From Saccharopolyspora erythraea (lineage in GTDB: Bacteria > Actinomycetota > Actinomycetes > Mycobacteriales > Pseudonocardiaceae), in the NCBI RefSeq assembly GCF_018141105.1, contig NZ_CP054839.1:4898001-4962000 (forward strand): a stretch of 64,000 nt of DNA, written 5' to 3'. The stretch's first letter is position 1, and the number at the start of each line of letters is the position of its first letter. The notes beneath the pieces were generated by a model that ran no database searches, had not been told where the DNA came from, and saw nothing but the letters and a program-made list of their open reading frames with translations. The position numbers and the translations under genes were made by a program. Positions 8,172 through 16,091 of the stretch are shown piece after piece.

Positions 8172-9178
8172 CCACGACAATGGCCCCCATGCCCGAAACC
8201 CGCCCGCGCCGGCACAAGAAGCGCTACGCGCTCGCAGCCATCCTGGTGCTCCTGGCCGGATTCACCTACCTCAACAACACGTCCATGTTCGCCACGCCGT
8301 CCGACAGGCAGCCGCGCGTGCTGGCGCACCGGGGTCTCGCGCAGACGTTCAGCACGGAGGGCGTCGAGAACGACACGTGCACCGCCGAGCGGATCGCGCC
8401 GCCGTCGCACGGCTACCTGGAGAACACGATCCCCAGCATGCGCGCGGCTTTCGACGCGGGAGCGGACCTGGTCGAGCTCGACGTGCACATCACCAGGGAC
8501 GGCCAGTTCGCGGTGTTCCACGACTGGGAAGTGGACTGCCGCACCGAGGCCACCGGTACCACGCGCGACTTCACCATGGCCGAGCTGCGCGGTATCGACG
8601 TCGGGTACGGCTACACCGCCGACGGCGGGCGGACCTTCCCGTTCCGGGGCAAGGGCAAGGGGCTGATGCCGTCGCTGGACGAGGTTCTCGCCGAGTTCCC
8701 GCGCGAGCCGCTGCTGATCCACGTCAAGAGCGACGACCCCGCCGAAGGCGAGGAGCTGGCCCGGCGCCTGTCGGCGCTGGACCCACCGCGCCTGGCCGAG
8801 ATCGCCGTCTACGGCGGGGACGCCCCGGTGCGGGTCGTGCGGGAACGGCTGCCGCGGGTGCGGACGATGTCGAAGGCGATCATGAAGGACTGCCTGCTGA
8901 GCTACGAGGCGGTCGGCTGGACCGGAGCCACTCCCGGCGCGTGCGCGAACACCGAACTGCACGTCCCCGAAGGCTACGCCCCGTGGCTGTGGGGCTGGCC
9001 GTCGAAGTTCACCGAACGCATGGAGTCCGTCGGCAGCCGGGTGGTGCTGGTCGCGGGTTCCGGCGGCTTCTCCGAAGGTTTCGACACGCAGGAGTCGCTG
9101 CGGCGCGTGCCGGAGGACTTCACCGGCTACGTGTGGACCAACCGGGCCGAGGTGGTCGCACCGCTGATCCGGCGCTAG
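8168..9178 (+). CDS. Membrane-anchored or secreted glycerophosphodiester phosphodiesterase
   Basis: The product (336 residues from the GTG at 8168, or 332 from an ATG at 8180) has a basic N-terminus and one hydrophobic helix ([13 protein letters not shown]), suggesting anchoring or export. The GDPD domain is clear: [40 protein letters not shown] with the metal-binding Glu/Asp and catalytic His, and LLIHVKSD. It would hydrolyse deacylated phospholipids to glycerol-3-phosphate and an alcohol outside the cell. The GTG overlaps the stop of the SDR gene. The choice between the two starts is uncertain. Confidence 0.9.
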   Translation: MTTTMAPMPETRPRRHKKRYALAAILVLLAGFTYLNNTSMFATPSDRQPRVLAHRGLAQTFSTEGVENDTCTAERIAPPSHGYLENTIPSMRAAFDAGADLVELDVHITRDGQFAVFHDWEVDCRTEATGTTRDFTMAELRGIDVGYGYTADGGRTFPFRGKGKGLMPSLDEVLAEFPREPLLIHVKSDDPAEGEELARRLSALDPPRLAEIAVYGGDAPVRVVRERLPRVRTMSKAIMKDCLLSYEAVGWTGATPGACANTELHVPEGYAPWLWGWPSKFTERMESVGSRVVLVAGSGGFSEGFDTQESLRRVPEDFTGYVWTNRAEVVAPLIRR

Positions 9179-9379
9179 GGCGGCGAAATCCGTTGGTGGT
9201 CGCTCGGCGTCCGGTGTTACTTTCCGGCTCGTCGCGGCATGTCCGCCGAACACACCGAACCAGTGGAGGACGTCCGAAGTGCTCACCCGCGATCCTGAGA
9301 AGCCGGTGCCGCAGGCCGGACATGACCGGGTGGCGCTGACGGTGTTCCGAGCCGCGCCGGTGACCACAACGACCTGGCC

Positions 9380-10144
9380 ATGCGCGGTTCGGTGGCGGTC
9401 GCTCGCGGGCTGTCCGAACGGTTCGGACTGCCGGCCGGCCACATCGGCTCGCCGGAGCCCGCGCTGAACACCGACTGGCGCACCGAGCTCGACGCCGCCC
9501 TGCCCGCGCTGCGCGAGATGTCCAGCGCCTACGAGCGGCTGATGTCAGGCGGGCTCGCGCCGCTGACCGCGCTGAGCCGGTGCAGCGTCGCGCTCGCGAC
9601 GCTGCCCGTCGTCGCCCGGCACCGGCCGGATGCCTGCGTGGTCTGGTTCGACGCGCACGCCGACCTCAACACCCCGGACAACACGACGACCGGATACCTC
9701 GGGGGCATGGCGCTCTCGGGCGCGGCCGGGCTGTGGGACTCCGGGCTCGGCGGCGATCTCCGGCTGGACGGCATCGTGCTCGGTGGAGCGCGTGACGTCG
9801 ACCCACCGGAGCAGGCGCTGATCGACGGCGGGGCGGTCCGGTCCGTGCCGCAGGGACCGGACCTCGCCGACGCGCTGCGGTCCGCGATCGCGAGCCGGCC
9901 GGTGTACTTCCACCTCGACTGCGACGTGCTCGAACCCGGGATCGTGCCGACCGACTACCGCGTACCCGGCGGGCTGTCGCTGGCGGACCTGCACGCGGTC
10001 TCGGAGGTCGTGGCCGAGGGTGAGCTGGTCGGACTCGAGATCGGCGAGTTCGAGGCATCCTGGCCGGAGGGCGCCGAACCCGTCGTGCCGGACGCGCTCC
10101 TCGACGCCATGGCACCGATGTACGCCGCCCTCACCGCCCGCTGA
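9380..10144 (+). CDS. Arginase/ureohydrolase-family protein, apparently 5'-frameshifted and lacking one metal ligand
   Basis: The 254-residue frame has the ureohydrolase motif DAHADLNTP (residues 91-99) and a second metal site HLDCDVLEP (178-186). The usual GGDHS that supplies the first manganese histidine is replaced by LSRCS near residue 66. Before the ATG the same frame reads GDHNDLA, usual for this protein group, but there is no start before a TGA at 9323. A plausible start (GTG at 9279 after GGAGGAC) leads into the matching VFR segment in another frame, so one base seems missing near 9350. The gene may be a pseudogene, contain a sequence error, or truly start at 9380. It overlaps the SGNH gene tail to tail. 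Confidence 0.7.
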   Translation: MRGSVAVARGLSERFGLPAGHIGSPEPALNTDWRTELDAALPALREMSSAYERLMSGGLAPLTALSRCSVALATLPVVARHRPDACVVWFDAHADLNTPDNTTTGYLGGMALSGAAGLWDSGLGGDLRLDGIVLGGARDVDPPEQALIDGGAVRSVPQGPDLADALRSAIASRPVYFHLDCDVLEPGIVPTDYRVPGGLSLADLHAVSEVVAEGELVGLEIGEFEASWPEGAEPVVPDALLDAMAPMYAALTAR

Positions 10145-10940
10145 GCTCTCCGGCGCGGTCCCCGCTGACGGCAACCGGGGCGAGCAGCGGCCGCTTCGCG
10201 GTCCGGCGGTTGCCCGACGACGCACCGAGCAGCCCGCGCCCGATCCACGGGCCGACGCACCCGCCGAGCCAGGTCACCTCCGTCCGCGCGGTCGTCCACC
10301 ACGGCGTCGGTGGCGCGGGAGCCAGCGGGGCGGTCCAGCCGTCGTCGAAGCCGGGCAGTTCCAGCGCGTGCGCCACGGCCGCCGCGATCCGCGCGTGCCC
10401 CTCGGCGTTGGCGTGCAGGCGGTCGGCGCTGTAGAGCCGCTGGTCGGCGATCGCGGCATGCGGGAACGCATCGACCAGCGTGGCGCCGTGGCGGGCGGCG
10501 GACTCCCGGATCCCGGCGTTGAGCGCGATGACCCGTGGCACCAGCCGCCGCGCGATCGGCATGAGCTTGCCGATGTCGGGGAACGTCGTGATGACCACCC
10601 GCACCCCGTGCCCGGTCAGGGCGGCCACCACACCGTCCAGTTCACCGCACACGCGGCCGGCGTCGAAGCAGGGCCGGATCACGTCGTTCATCCCCGCGCA
10701 CACGGTGACCAGGTCGGGCCCCAGTTCCAGGGCCGCGGGCAGCTGGCCGGCCCGGACCTGACGGGCCACGCTGCCCCGCACCGCGAGGTTCGCGTAGCGC
10801 AGCCGCGGGTTCAGCTCGCTCAGGTGCTCGGCGAGCCGGTCCGCCCAGCCCCGGTAGCCGGCGCACTCGTCGCCGTCGTGGAGCCCCTCGGTCTGGCTGT
10901 CACCGAGCGCCACGTAGCGGGCGAACCATTGCCCTGTCAT
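10131..10940 (-). CDS. SGNH/GDSL-type hydrolase
   Basis: A 269-residue esterase-like protein with all four SGNH blocks: the Ser in ALGDSQTEG (near residue 15), Gly in LAVRGSVA, Asn in AGMNDV, and the C-terminal Asp-x-x-His in SADRLHANAEGH. The last 60 residues are an extra Trp-containing tail. No signal peptide is visible, so it is probably intracellular. GAGGAGAAAG before the ATG is a good ribosome site. Substrate unknown; lipase or acyl-esterase activity is typical of the family. Its last 14 bases overlap the end of the arginase-like gene. Confidence 0.9.
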   Translation of the reverse strand: MTGQWFARYVALGDSQTEGLHDGDECAGYRGWADRLAEHLSELNPRLRYANLAVRGSVARQVRAGQLPAALELGPDLVTVCAGMNDVIRPCFDAGRVCGELDGVVAALTGHGVRVVITTFPDIGKLMPIARRLVPRVIALNAGIRESAARHGATLVDAFPHAAIADQRLYSADRLHANAEGHARIAAAVAHALELPGFDDGWTAPLAPAPPTPWWTTARTEVTWLGGCVGPWIGRGLLGASSGNRRTAKRPLLAPVAVSGDRAGELSGR

Positions 10941-11366
10941 GTTTCTTTCTCCTCGAACCGCGCAGCAGCGCGAAAGTCGTAGTCACCGGCAGGATTAGTC
11001 AAATCGACGAGCAGGCCCAAACAGTTTGTGATCATATACGCACTCTCGGTAACCAGTGCGCCGGTGCCCGTGCCCTCGTTCACCGGAACAGCGGCCACGG
11101 CGGCACGGTCGACCCGTAGACCGAGCGCTGCTCACTGGCGGTCGGTTCCGCGCCGCCGGGGCAGCAGACTTCGCGACCGCCCGAGTCGCGGACCCGCGTG
11201 CACAACACCAAGCGGTTCCGCCTGCACCCTCGGAAGCTCCGGACTGGAGTTGATCAACGCCCCGGGTGCCCCACGTCACAGAGGACCCGGTGTTGTAATC
11301 GTATGACCATTGAGGCAAAGTACCGGCAACCGCCGTCCAGCCCCCTCAAAGACGAGGAGCCTCAAC
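10941..11366. other. Divergent regulatory region between the hydrolase and gntP
   Basis: A 426-base gap between divergently transcribed genes. The right end contains the GntR operator listed separately. The middle (about 11020-11045) is locally less GC-rich and may carry promoter elements. I see no coding frame with convincing protein-like composition. Confidence 0.4.
11299..11313 (+). promoter_or_regulatory. Predicted GntR/FCD operator upstream of gntP
   Basis: TCGTATGACCATTGA contains TCGTATGACCA, which fits the T-n-GT-nnn-AC-n-A pattern bound by FadR/FCD-type GntR regulators. A near-identical 15-mer occurs upstream of gntK at 13537. It lies about 55 bases before the gntP start, where it could block transcription. 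Confidence 0.65.
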
Positions 11367-12758
11367 GTGGAAACGATGCAACCGGCCTACGGCGTGGGCC
11401 CGCTGCTTCTCATCGCCGCCGGTGCGGTCGGCCTGCTTCTCCTGCTGATCATGAAGTTCCGCCTGCACGCCTTCATCTCGCTCGTGCTGGTGAGCCTGCT
11501 GGTGGGGCTGGCCACCAGGATTCCGCTGGACGAGCTGGTCGACACCCTGCTCGACGGCTTCGGCAGCACGCTCGGGACAGTCGGCCTGCTGGTCGGCCTC
11601 GGCGCCATGATCGGACGACTGCTGGAGGTCACCGGCGGCGCCCAGGTGCTGGCCAACACCCTGATCAACCGCTTCGGGCCGGGCCGGGCGCCACTGGCGC
11701 TCGGGGTCGCCTCGCTGATCTTCGGCTTCCCGATCTTCTTCGACGCCGCCTTCGTGGTGTTCCTGCCGATCATCTTCAGCGTGGCCAGGCGCTTCGGCGG
11801 TTCGGTGCTGCTGTACGCGCTGCCTGCCGCGGGCGGTTTCGCCGCGATGCACGCCTTCGTCCCGCCGCACCCGGGTCCGGTCGCCGCCGCCGAGCTGGTC
11901 GGCGCGGACATGGGCGTGGTGATGCTGGTCGGCCTGGCCGTGGCGATCCCGTCCTGGTACCTCGGCGCCTACCTGTTCGCCAAGTTCACCGGCCGCCGGA
12001 TCGACGTGCCGGTCCCGGACCTGACCGACTCCGGCTCCGAGGCCGAGGGCTCCGAGAACACCTCGCAGGCACCGCTGCCGAAGTTCGGCACCGTCATCGG
12101 CGTCCTGCTGCTCCCGCTGGTGCTGATCTTCCTCAACACCGGGCTGGAAACCCTCAGCACCGCCGGCGTCGTCGACGCCGACCAGACCTGGGTGCAGGTG
12201 CTGCAGATGGTCGGCGAGACCCCGGTCGCGCTGCTGGCCACCGCGATCGTCAGCGTCATCGTCCTCGGCAGGGGACGCTCCAAGGCCAACGTCGAGCAGA
12301 TCGTCAACGGCGCGCTGGCGCCGGTCTGCGCGATCATCCTGATCACCGGCGCGGGCGGCATGTTCGGCGGGGTGCTGCGCTCCAGCGGCATCGGCGGCGC
12401 GCTGTCGGAGAGCCTCAGTGCCATCGGGCTGCCGCTCATCGTGGCCGCCTTCGTCATCTCCACCGCGCTGCGGGTCGCGCAGGGCTCGGCCACCGTCGCG
12501 ATCACCACGACCGCCGGGCTCATCGCGCCGACCGTCGCGGCGACCGAGGGGCTCTCCCCGCTCTACCGTGCGCTGCTGGTGATCGCCATCGCCTGCGGTG
12601 CGACCGTCCTGTCGCACGTCAACGACTCCGGCTTCTGGCTCGTCGGCCGCTTCCTGGGCATGGACCTCAAGACCACGCTCAAGACCTGGACGGTGCTGGA
12701 GACGCTGCTGGGCGGGATCGGCTTCCTGATCGTCCTGCTGTTGACCGCGGTGGCCTAG
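11367..12758 (+). CDS. gntP: Gluconate:H+ symporter, GntP family
   Basis: The 463-residue protein is almost entirely hydrophobic with about 12-14 membrane segments and a charged loop near residues 210-235. It has GntP-family blocks such as PIFFDAAFVVFLP, FVPPHPGP and VLSHVNDSGFW. It imports gluconate or a related sugar acid with protons. GTG at 11367 is favoured because GAGGAG lies 7 bases upstream; an ATG at 11376 is the alternative. It ends in a 4-base tail-to-tail overlap with the GntR gene. With the kinase at 13618 it forms a gluconate uptake and phosphorylation module. Confidence 0.93.
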   Translation: METMQPAYGVGPLLLIAAGAVGLLLLLIMKFRLHAFISLVLVSLLVGLATRIPLDELVDTLLDGFGSTLGTVGLLVGLGAMIGRLLEVTGGAQVLANTLINRFGPGRAPLALGVASLIFGFPIFFDAAFVVFLPIIFSVARRFGGSVLLYALPAAGGFAAMHAFVPPHPGPVAAAELVGADMGVVMLVGLAVAIPSWYLGAYLFAKFTGRRIDVPVPDLTDSGSEAEGSENTSQAPLPKFGTVIGVLLLPLVLIFLNTGLETLSTAGVVDADQTWVQVLQMVGETPVALLATAIVSVIVLGRGRSKANVEQIVNGALAPVCAIILITGAGGMFGGVLRSSGIGGALSESLSAIGLPLIVAAFVISTALRVAQGSATVAITTTAGLIAPTVAATEGLSPLYRALLVIAIACGATVLSHVNDSGFWLVGRFLGMDLKTTLKTWTVLETLLGGIGFLIVLLLTAVA

Positions 12759-13468
12759 TGACGCGGCTCCGGATCGGTGACGGCTTCGACCACCTCGGCG
12801 ACGATGCCGCGCATCGCCACCTCGGCCACGTCGGCGTCACCTGCCACGATGGAGGAGGCGACCAGCGCGTGCAGGCGCAGCGCCTTCTCCTCGGGGCGGT
12901 GGGGCATGAGGTGGTGCACGGTGCGGCCGGTGAGCACCTCGGCCACGACGTCGGAGAGCCCGGCGAACATCTCGTTGCCCGAGGCCAGCAGGACCAGGCC
13001 GTGGAACTCGATGTCGAGGTCGAGGAAGGTGTCCAGGTCACCGGCCCGGCCGGTGGTGCGCATCAGCGGGCCCAGCTCGGCGAGGCGGGCGCGGTGCTCC
13101 GGGGTGGCGTTCGTGGCCGCCAGCGCCGCGGCCGCGGGTTCCACGGCGGCGCGGAGCGCGGTCAGCGACCTGAGCTGCGCGTCGCGGCCCTTGCCCGCCA
13201 GGCGCCACCGGATGAGCTGCGGGTCGAAGACGTTCCAGCGCTCGGTGGGGGTGACGGTGACGCCGGTCCGGGGCCTGGTGACCACGAGCTGGATCGACTC
13301 CAGCACCCGCACCGCCTCGCGGGCCACCGTGCGGGAGACGCCGAACTGCTGCTCGATGCGCTCCAGGGTCAGGACGTCGCCGGGGGCGTACTCGCCGCCC
13401 GCGATCGCCGGCCCGAGCACCCCGAGCACGCGGTCGTGCAGCGTCTGCTGCCTCGCCGAGACGGTCAT
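12755..13468 (-). CDS. gntR: GntR-family regulator with FCD ligand domain
   Basis: This 237-residue regulator has an N-terminal winged helix (residues about 10-75, LERIEQQFGVSRTVAREAV) and an all-helical FCD domain (about 95-225) with the metal/ligand pattern DLDIEFH near residue 150. The gene lies between gntP and gntK and is transcribed against them. Matching operators precede both transport and kinase genes, so it probably represses them until gluconate or 6-phosphogluconate binds. The symbol follows context, not proven orthology. Confidence 0.9.
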   Translation of the reverse strand: MTVSARQQTLHDRVLGVLGPAIAGGEYAPGDVLTLERIEQQFGVSRTVAREAVRVLESIQLVVTRPRTGVTVTPTERWNVFDPQLIRWRLAGKGRDAQLRSLTALRAAVEPAAAALAATNATPEHRARLAELGPLMRTTGRAGDLDTFLDLDIEFHGLVLLASGNEMFAGLSDVVAEVLTGRTVHHLMPHRPEEKALRLHALVASSIVAGDADVAEVAMRGIVAEVVEAVTDPEPRH

Positions 13469-13536
13469 GTCCGACGTCCACCTCCTGGCCGGGAGCCCGC
13501 CGCGCCCCCAGGCGCGACGGCCACCCGCACCTCAAT

Positions 13537-13551
13537 TCGTATGACTATTGA
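13537..13551 (+). promoter_or_regulatory. Predicted GntR/FCD operator upstream of gntK
   Basis: TCGTATGACTATTGA differs at only one base from the copy at 11299 and also fits T-n-GT-nnn-AC-n-A. It lies in the 149-base divergent gap between the regulator and the gluconate kinase, so it could control both genes. Confidence 0.65.
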
Positions 13552-13617
13552 AAACCATCGGGAGCCGTCGCGGGCGGTGCGCCTCGCCGAGCACCCGATC
13601 CTAGAAGGGAGAACGGT

Positions 13618-14142
13618 GTGACGACCCAGGTGGTGGTCATGGGCGTGGCCGGATCGGGCAAGACCACGGTCGCCGAGCTGCTCGCGCAGCGGGCCGGGCT
13701 GGAGTACGTGGAGGCCGACCGGTTCCACTCCCCGGAGAACATCGCGAAGATGAGCTCCGGGACGCCGCTCACCGACGAGGACCGGCAGCCGTGGCTTCAG
13801 CGGCTGTCGGAGTGGATGCGCGAGCGACGGGAGGCCGGCGTGCCCACCGTGCTGGCCTGCTCCGCGCTGAAGCGCTCCTACCGGGACATCCTGCGCAGCC
13901 ACGCCCCTGCGCTGAGGTTCGTGCACCTGCACGGCTCCCCCGAGCTGATCCGCGAGCGGATGACCAGCCGCAAGGGTCACTTCATGCCGCCGGCGCTGCT
14001 GGAGTCCCAGATCCGCGACCTGGAGCCACTGGCGGCCGACGAGAACGGGATCACCGTCGACCTCGTGCACTCCCCCGACGAGATCGCCGAGCAGGCGCTG
14101 ACCTGGCTGCGCACCACCTCCGACATGGGCATCGCGCGCTGA
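13618..14142 (+). CDS. gntK: Gluconokinase
   Basis: A 174-residue kinase of the usual GntK length. Walker A is GVAGSGKTT (residues 9-17), followed by EADRFHSPENIAKM and GTPLTDEDRQPWL, which are gluconokinase signatures, and CSALKRSYRDILR near residue 80. It phosphorylates gluconate to 6-phosphogluconate, feeding the pentose phosphate pathway. The GTG start has GAAGGGAGAAC upstream. A strong hairpin follows the stop. Confidence 0.95.
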   Translation: MTTQVVVMGVAGSGKTTVAELLAQRAGLEYVEADRFHSPENIAKMSSGTPLTDEDRQPWLQRLSEWMRERREAGVPTVLACSALKRSYRDILRSHAPALRFVHLHGSPELIRERMTSRKGHFMPPALLESQIRDLEPLAADENGITVDLVHSPDEIAEQALTWLRTTSDMGIAR

Positions 14143-14146
14143 CGCG

Positions 14147-14182
14147 GCTGCCCGGCCCGGACGCAACGGGCCGGGCAGCTTC
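14147..14182 (+). terminator. Strong GC-rich hairpin after gntK
   Basis: Perfect 13-bp arms GCTGCCCGGCCCG (14147-14159) and CGGGCCGGGCAGC (14167-14179) with a 7-base loop begin 4 bases after the gntK stop. Only two T residues follow, as is common in actinomycete terminators. Confidence 0.7.
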
Positions 14183-14229
14183 CCGCCATCGTGTCCCCAG
14201 CGTTATCCGGATGCGGCACGCTGGGCGCC

Positions 14230-14442
14230 ATGAGCCGTCACCCCAGCGCGTTACGCGCCGCGGTCGCCGACCTCGAACGTGCCCTCGCAGGGCGTCCGCC
14301 GGCGTCCGTGGCCGAAGCGGAGACGCAGCAGCAGGCCCCTTCGGCGGAGCAGAGCCAGCAGGACGAAACCCGCCCCGCCACCGAAGCCGAGGACGCCTCC
14401 GACGACGCGGGCGGCGACCGCGGGTCCGCCGCACAGGACTGA
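14230..14442 (+). CDS. Small acidic protein, hypothetical
   Basis: A 70-residue open frame starting MSRHPSALRAAV with a short amphipathic helix, then a Glu/Gln/Asp-rich probably disordered tail. No motif is known to me and no strong ribosome site precedes the ATG. The bias of bases at the third codon position is consistent with coding, but the antisense frame is also open, so support is moderate. Confidence 0.4.
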   Translation: MSRHPSALRAAVADLERALAGRPPASVAEAETQQQAPSAEQSQQDETRPATEAEDASDDAGGDRGSAAQD

Positions 14443-14526
14443 ACACACCGCGGGAATCGGCAGAAGACCGCTCAACCGGTCGCGAGCCCGGCCCTTGGGG
14501 AGCTTCCTCCTGCTAGACATGGGGCC

Positions 14527-15501
14527 ATGAGCCTCACGATCAAGGGGATCTCCTACGTCACCGGGGAAACCGACGCCGAAGACCTGCGCGGCGACCTGCT
14601 CTCGATCCGCGACGAGCTGCACTGCACCGCGGTCATGCTGATCGGCACCGATGTCGGACCCCAGCTCGAGGCCGCCGAGGTCGCCCTCGACGCGGGGCTC
14701 GAGGTCTACGTCCGGCCGTATCTCGCCGACCGCTCGCGCGCGGAACTGCTGGCCCATCTCGCGGAGACGGCCGCGGGGGCGGAAGAGCTGCGCCTGCGCT
14801 ATCCGGGACGGGTGACGCTGCTGGTCGGCAGCGAGTTCTCGCTGACGCAGCCGGGCATGCTCCCCGGCCCCCGGGTGTTCCTGCGCCTGCAGGTCCTGGT
14901 GCGGTGGCGGCGCTTCTTCGACCGCCGCATCACCCGCAAGCTGCGCGGGCTGCTCACCGACGCCCTGGCCGCTGCCCGCTGCCGGTTCTCCGGGCCGATC
15001 ACCTACGCCGCGGGCCACTGGGAGGAGGTCGACTGGTCCGGCTTCGACGTCGTCGGCGTCAACCTCTACCGCTTCGGCGACGACCCGGCGGCCTACGAGC
15101 GGCGCTTGGACGCCCTGGTGCGGGAAGCGGACGAGGCGGGCAAGCCGGTGGTCGTCACGGAGTTCGGCTGCGGTGCCTTCGAAGGAGCGCAGCGCCGGGG
15201 TCCCGGTTCGTTCCGGATCGTCCGGTGGCTGGCCGTCCCGCCCCGCATCAGACCGGGTCACGTGCGCGATGAACGTGTGCAGGCGGCCTACCTCGGTGAG
15301 CTGATCGACCTCTACGCCGCGCGCGGCGTTCACGGCTGCTTCGTCTACACCTTCGCCATGCGGGACTTCCCGCACCACGACGACCCCTCGCGCGACCTGG
15401 ACATGGCGGGCTTCGGCGTGGTGAAGGTGGGGCCCGACGACCCGTCGCTGTGGGAGCCCAAGAACGCCTACCACGAGGTGGCCCGCCGGTACGGCTCGTA
15501 G
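14527..15501 (+). CDS. TIM-barrel glycoside-hydrolase-like protein
   Basis: A 324-residue protein with alternating strands and helices. GSEFSL (residues 101-106) and VVVTEFGCGAF (about 214-224) place glutamates on strand ends as in clan-A glycoside hydrolases, and DVVGVNLYRFGDDP resembles the barrel segment between them. No signal peptide is present, so it would act inside the cell. Some relatives carry an abortive-infection label in databases, which I would not trust without evidence. Substrate unknown. Confidence 0.8.
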   Translation: MSLTIKGISYVTGETDAEDLRGDLLSIRDELHCTAVMLIGTDVGPQLEAAEVALDAGLEVYVRPYLADRSRAELLAHLAETAAGAEELRLRYPGRVTLLVGSEFSLTQPGMLPGPRVFLRLQVLVRWRRFFDRRITRKLRGLLTDALAAARCRFSGPITYAAGHWEEVDWSGFDVVGVNLYRFGDDPAAYERRLDALVREADEAGKPVVVTEFGCGAFEGAQRRGPGSFRIVRWLAVPPRIRPGHVRDERVQAAYLGELIDLYAARGVHGCFVYTFAMRDFPHHDDPSRDLDMAGFGVVKVGPDDPSLWEPKNAYHEVARRYGS

Positions 15502-15572
15502 CTCCTTCAGCGCCGATGGCCTCGGACACCGTCAACGGTCCGAAGACGACGCCCGGACGACGGGCACCGGGG

Positions 15573-16019
15573 TCAGGTGTCGCCGCGGTCGACCTCCGCC
15601 CACAGGCTGGGCAGGTTCACCACGATCCCCTCCTGGGTGCTGCGGGCGATCACCACCACCGCCTCCTCGTCCGGCGAGGGGTTCTCCTCGCGGTGCGGCA
15701 GGTACGGCGGGACGAAGATGTAGTCGCCCGGCTCGGTCTCCACCCGCACCTGTTCGTCCCCGTCGGCGAAGACGAACACCGGATGCCCGGACACCACGTA
15801 GATCGCCGTCTCGGCCTCGCCGTGGTGGTGGTCGCCGGAGTTGGTCGCCGGACTCACGTGGGTGCGTCCCATCCACAGCTTCTCCGAGCCGACGGTCTTG
15901 CCCGAGATCGCCTCGAAGCGCCGCATGCCCGAGGTCTGGGCGGTGTCGGAGACCAGACCTCCGCCCTTGACGTGCTCCAGCCGCCCATGCCACACGGCGT
16001 TGCCGTCGTTTCCGGCCAC
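15573..16019 (-). CDS. Cupin-domain protein
   Basis: The 148-residue protein has both cupin motifs: G(x)5HxH in SGDHHHGEAETAIYVVSG and the second motif GDYIFVPPYLPHRE. It should bind a metal through the histidines. It may be a dioxygenase, isomerase or binding protein; the substrate is not shown. A GTG at 16019 is chosen because AGGAGGG sits 5 bases upstream; the open frame continues past that ribosome site to 16040. Confidence 0.85.
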   Translation of the reverse strand: MAGNDGNAVWHGRLEHVKGGGLVSDTAQTSGMRRFEAISGKTVGSEKLWMGRTHVSPATNSGDHHHGEAETAIYVVSGHPVFVFADGDEQVRVETEPGDYIFVPPYLPHREENPSPDEEAVVVIARSTQEGIVVNLPSLWAEVDRGDT

Positions 16020-16091
16020 GACATCCCTCCTTGTTCTCACAACCGGTTCCAGGCCACGTTCATACCTCCCCCGCCGCCGCGCGGCGAGGGG

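Noticed and set aside
5646-8180. Very long minus-strand open frame of 844 codons
   Set aside because: Only the segment 5646-6473 has protein motifs. The rest is an antisense shadow of the GNAT and SDR genes caused by high third-position GC.
11198-13621. 807-codon plus-strand open frame
   Set aside because: It runs through gntP and the GntR gene in the wrong frame and has Arg/Pro/Gly-rich composition with no motif.
14251-15474. Minus-strand frame opposite the small acidic gene and the TIM-barrel gene
   Set aside because: Its end looks hydrophobic, but the main part is an antisense shadow of a clear enzyme gene.
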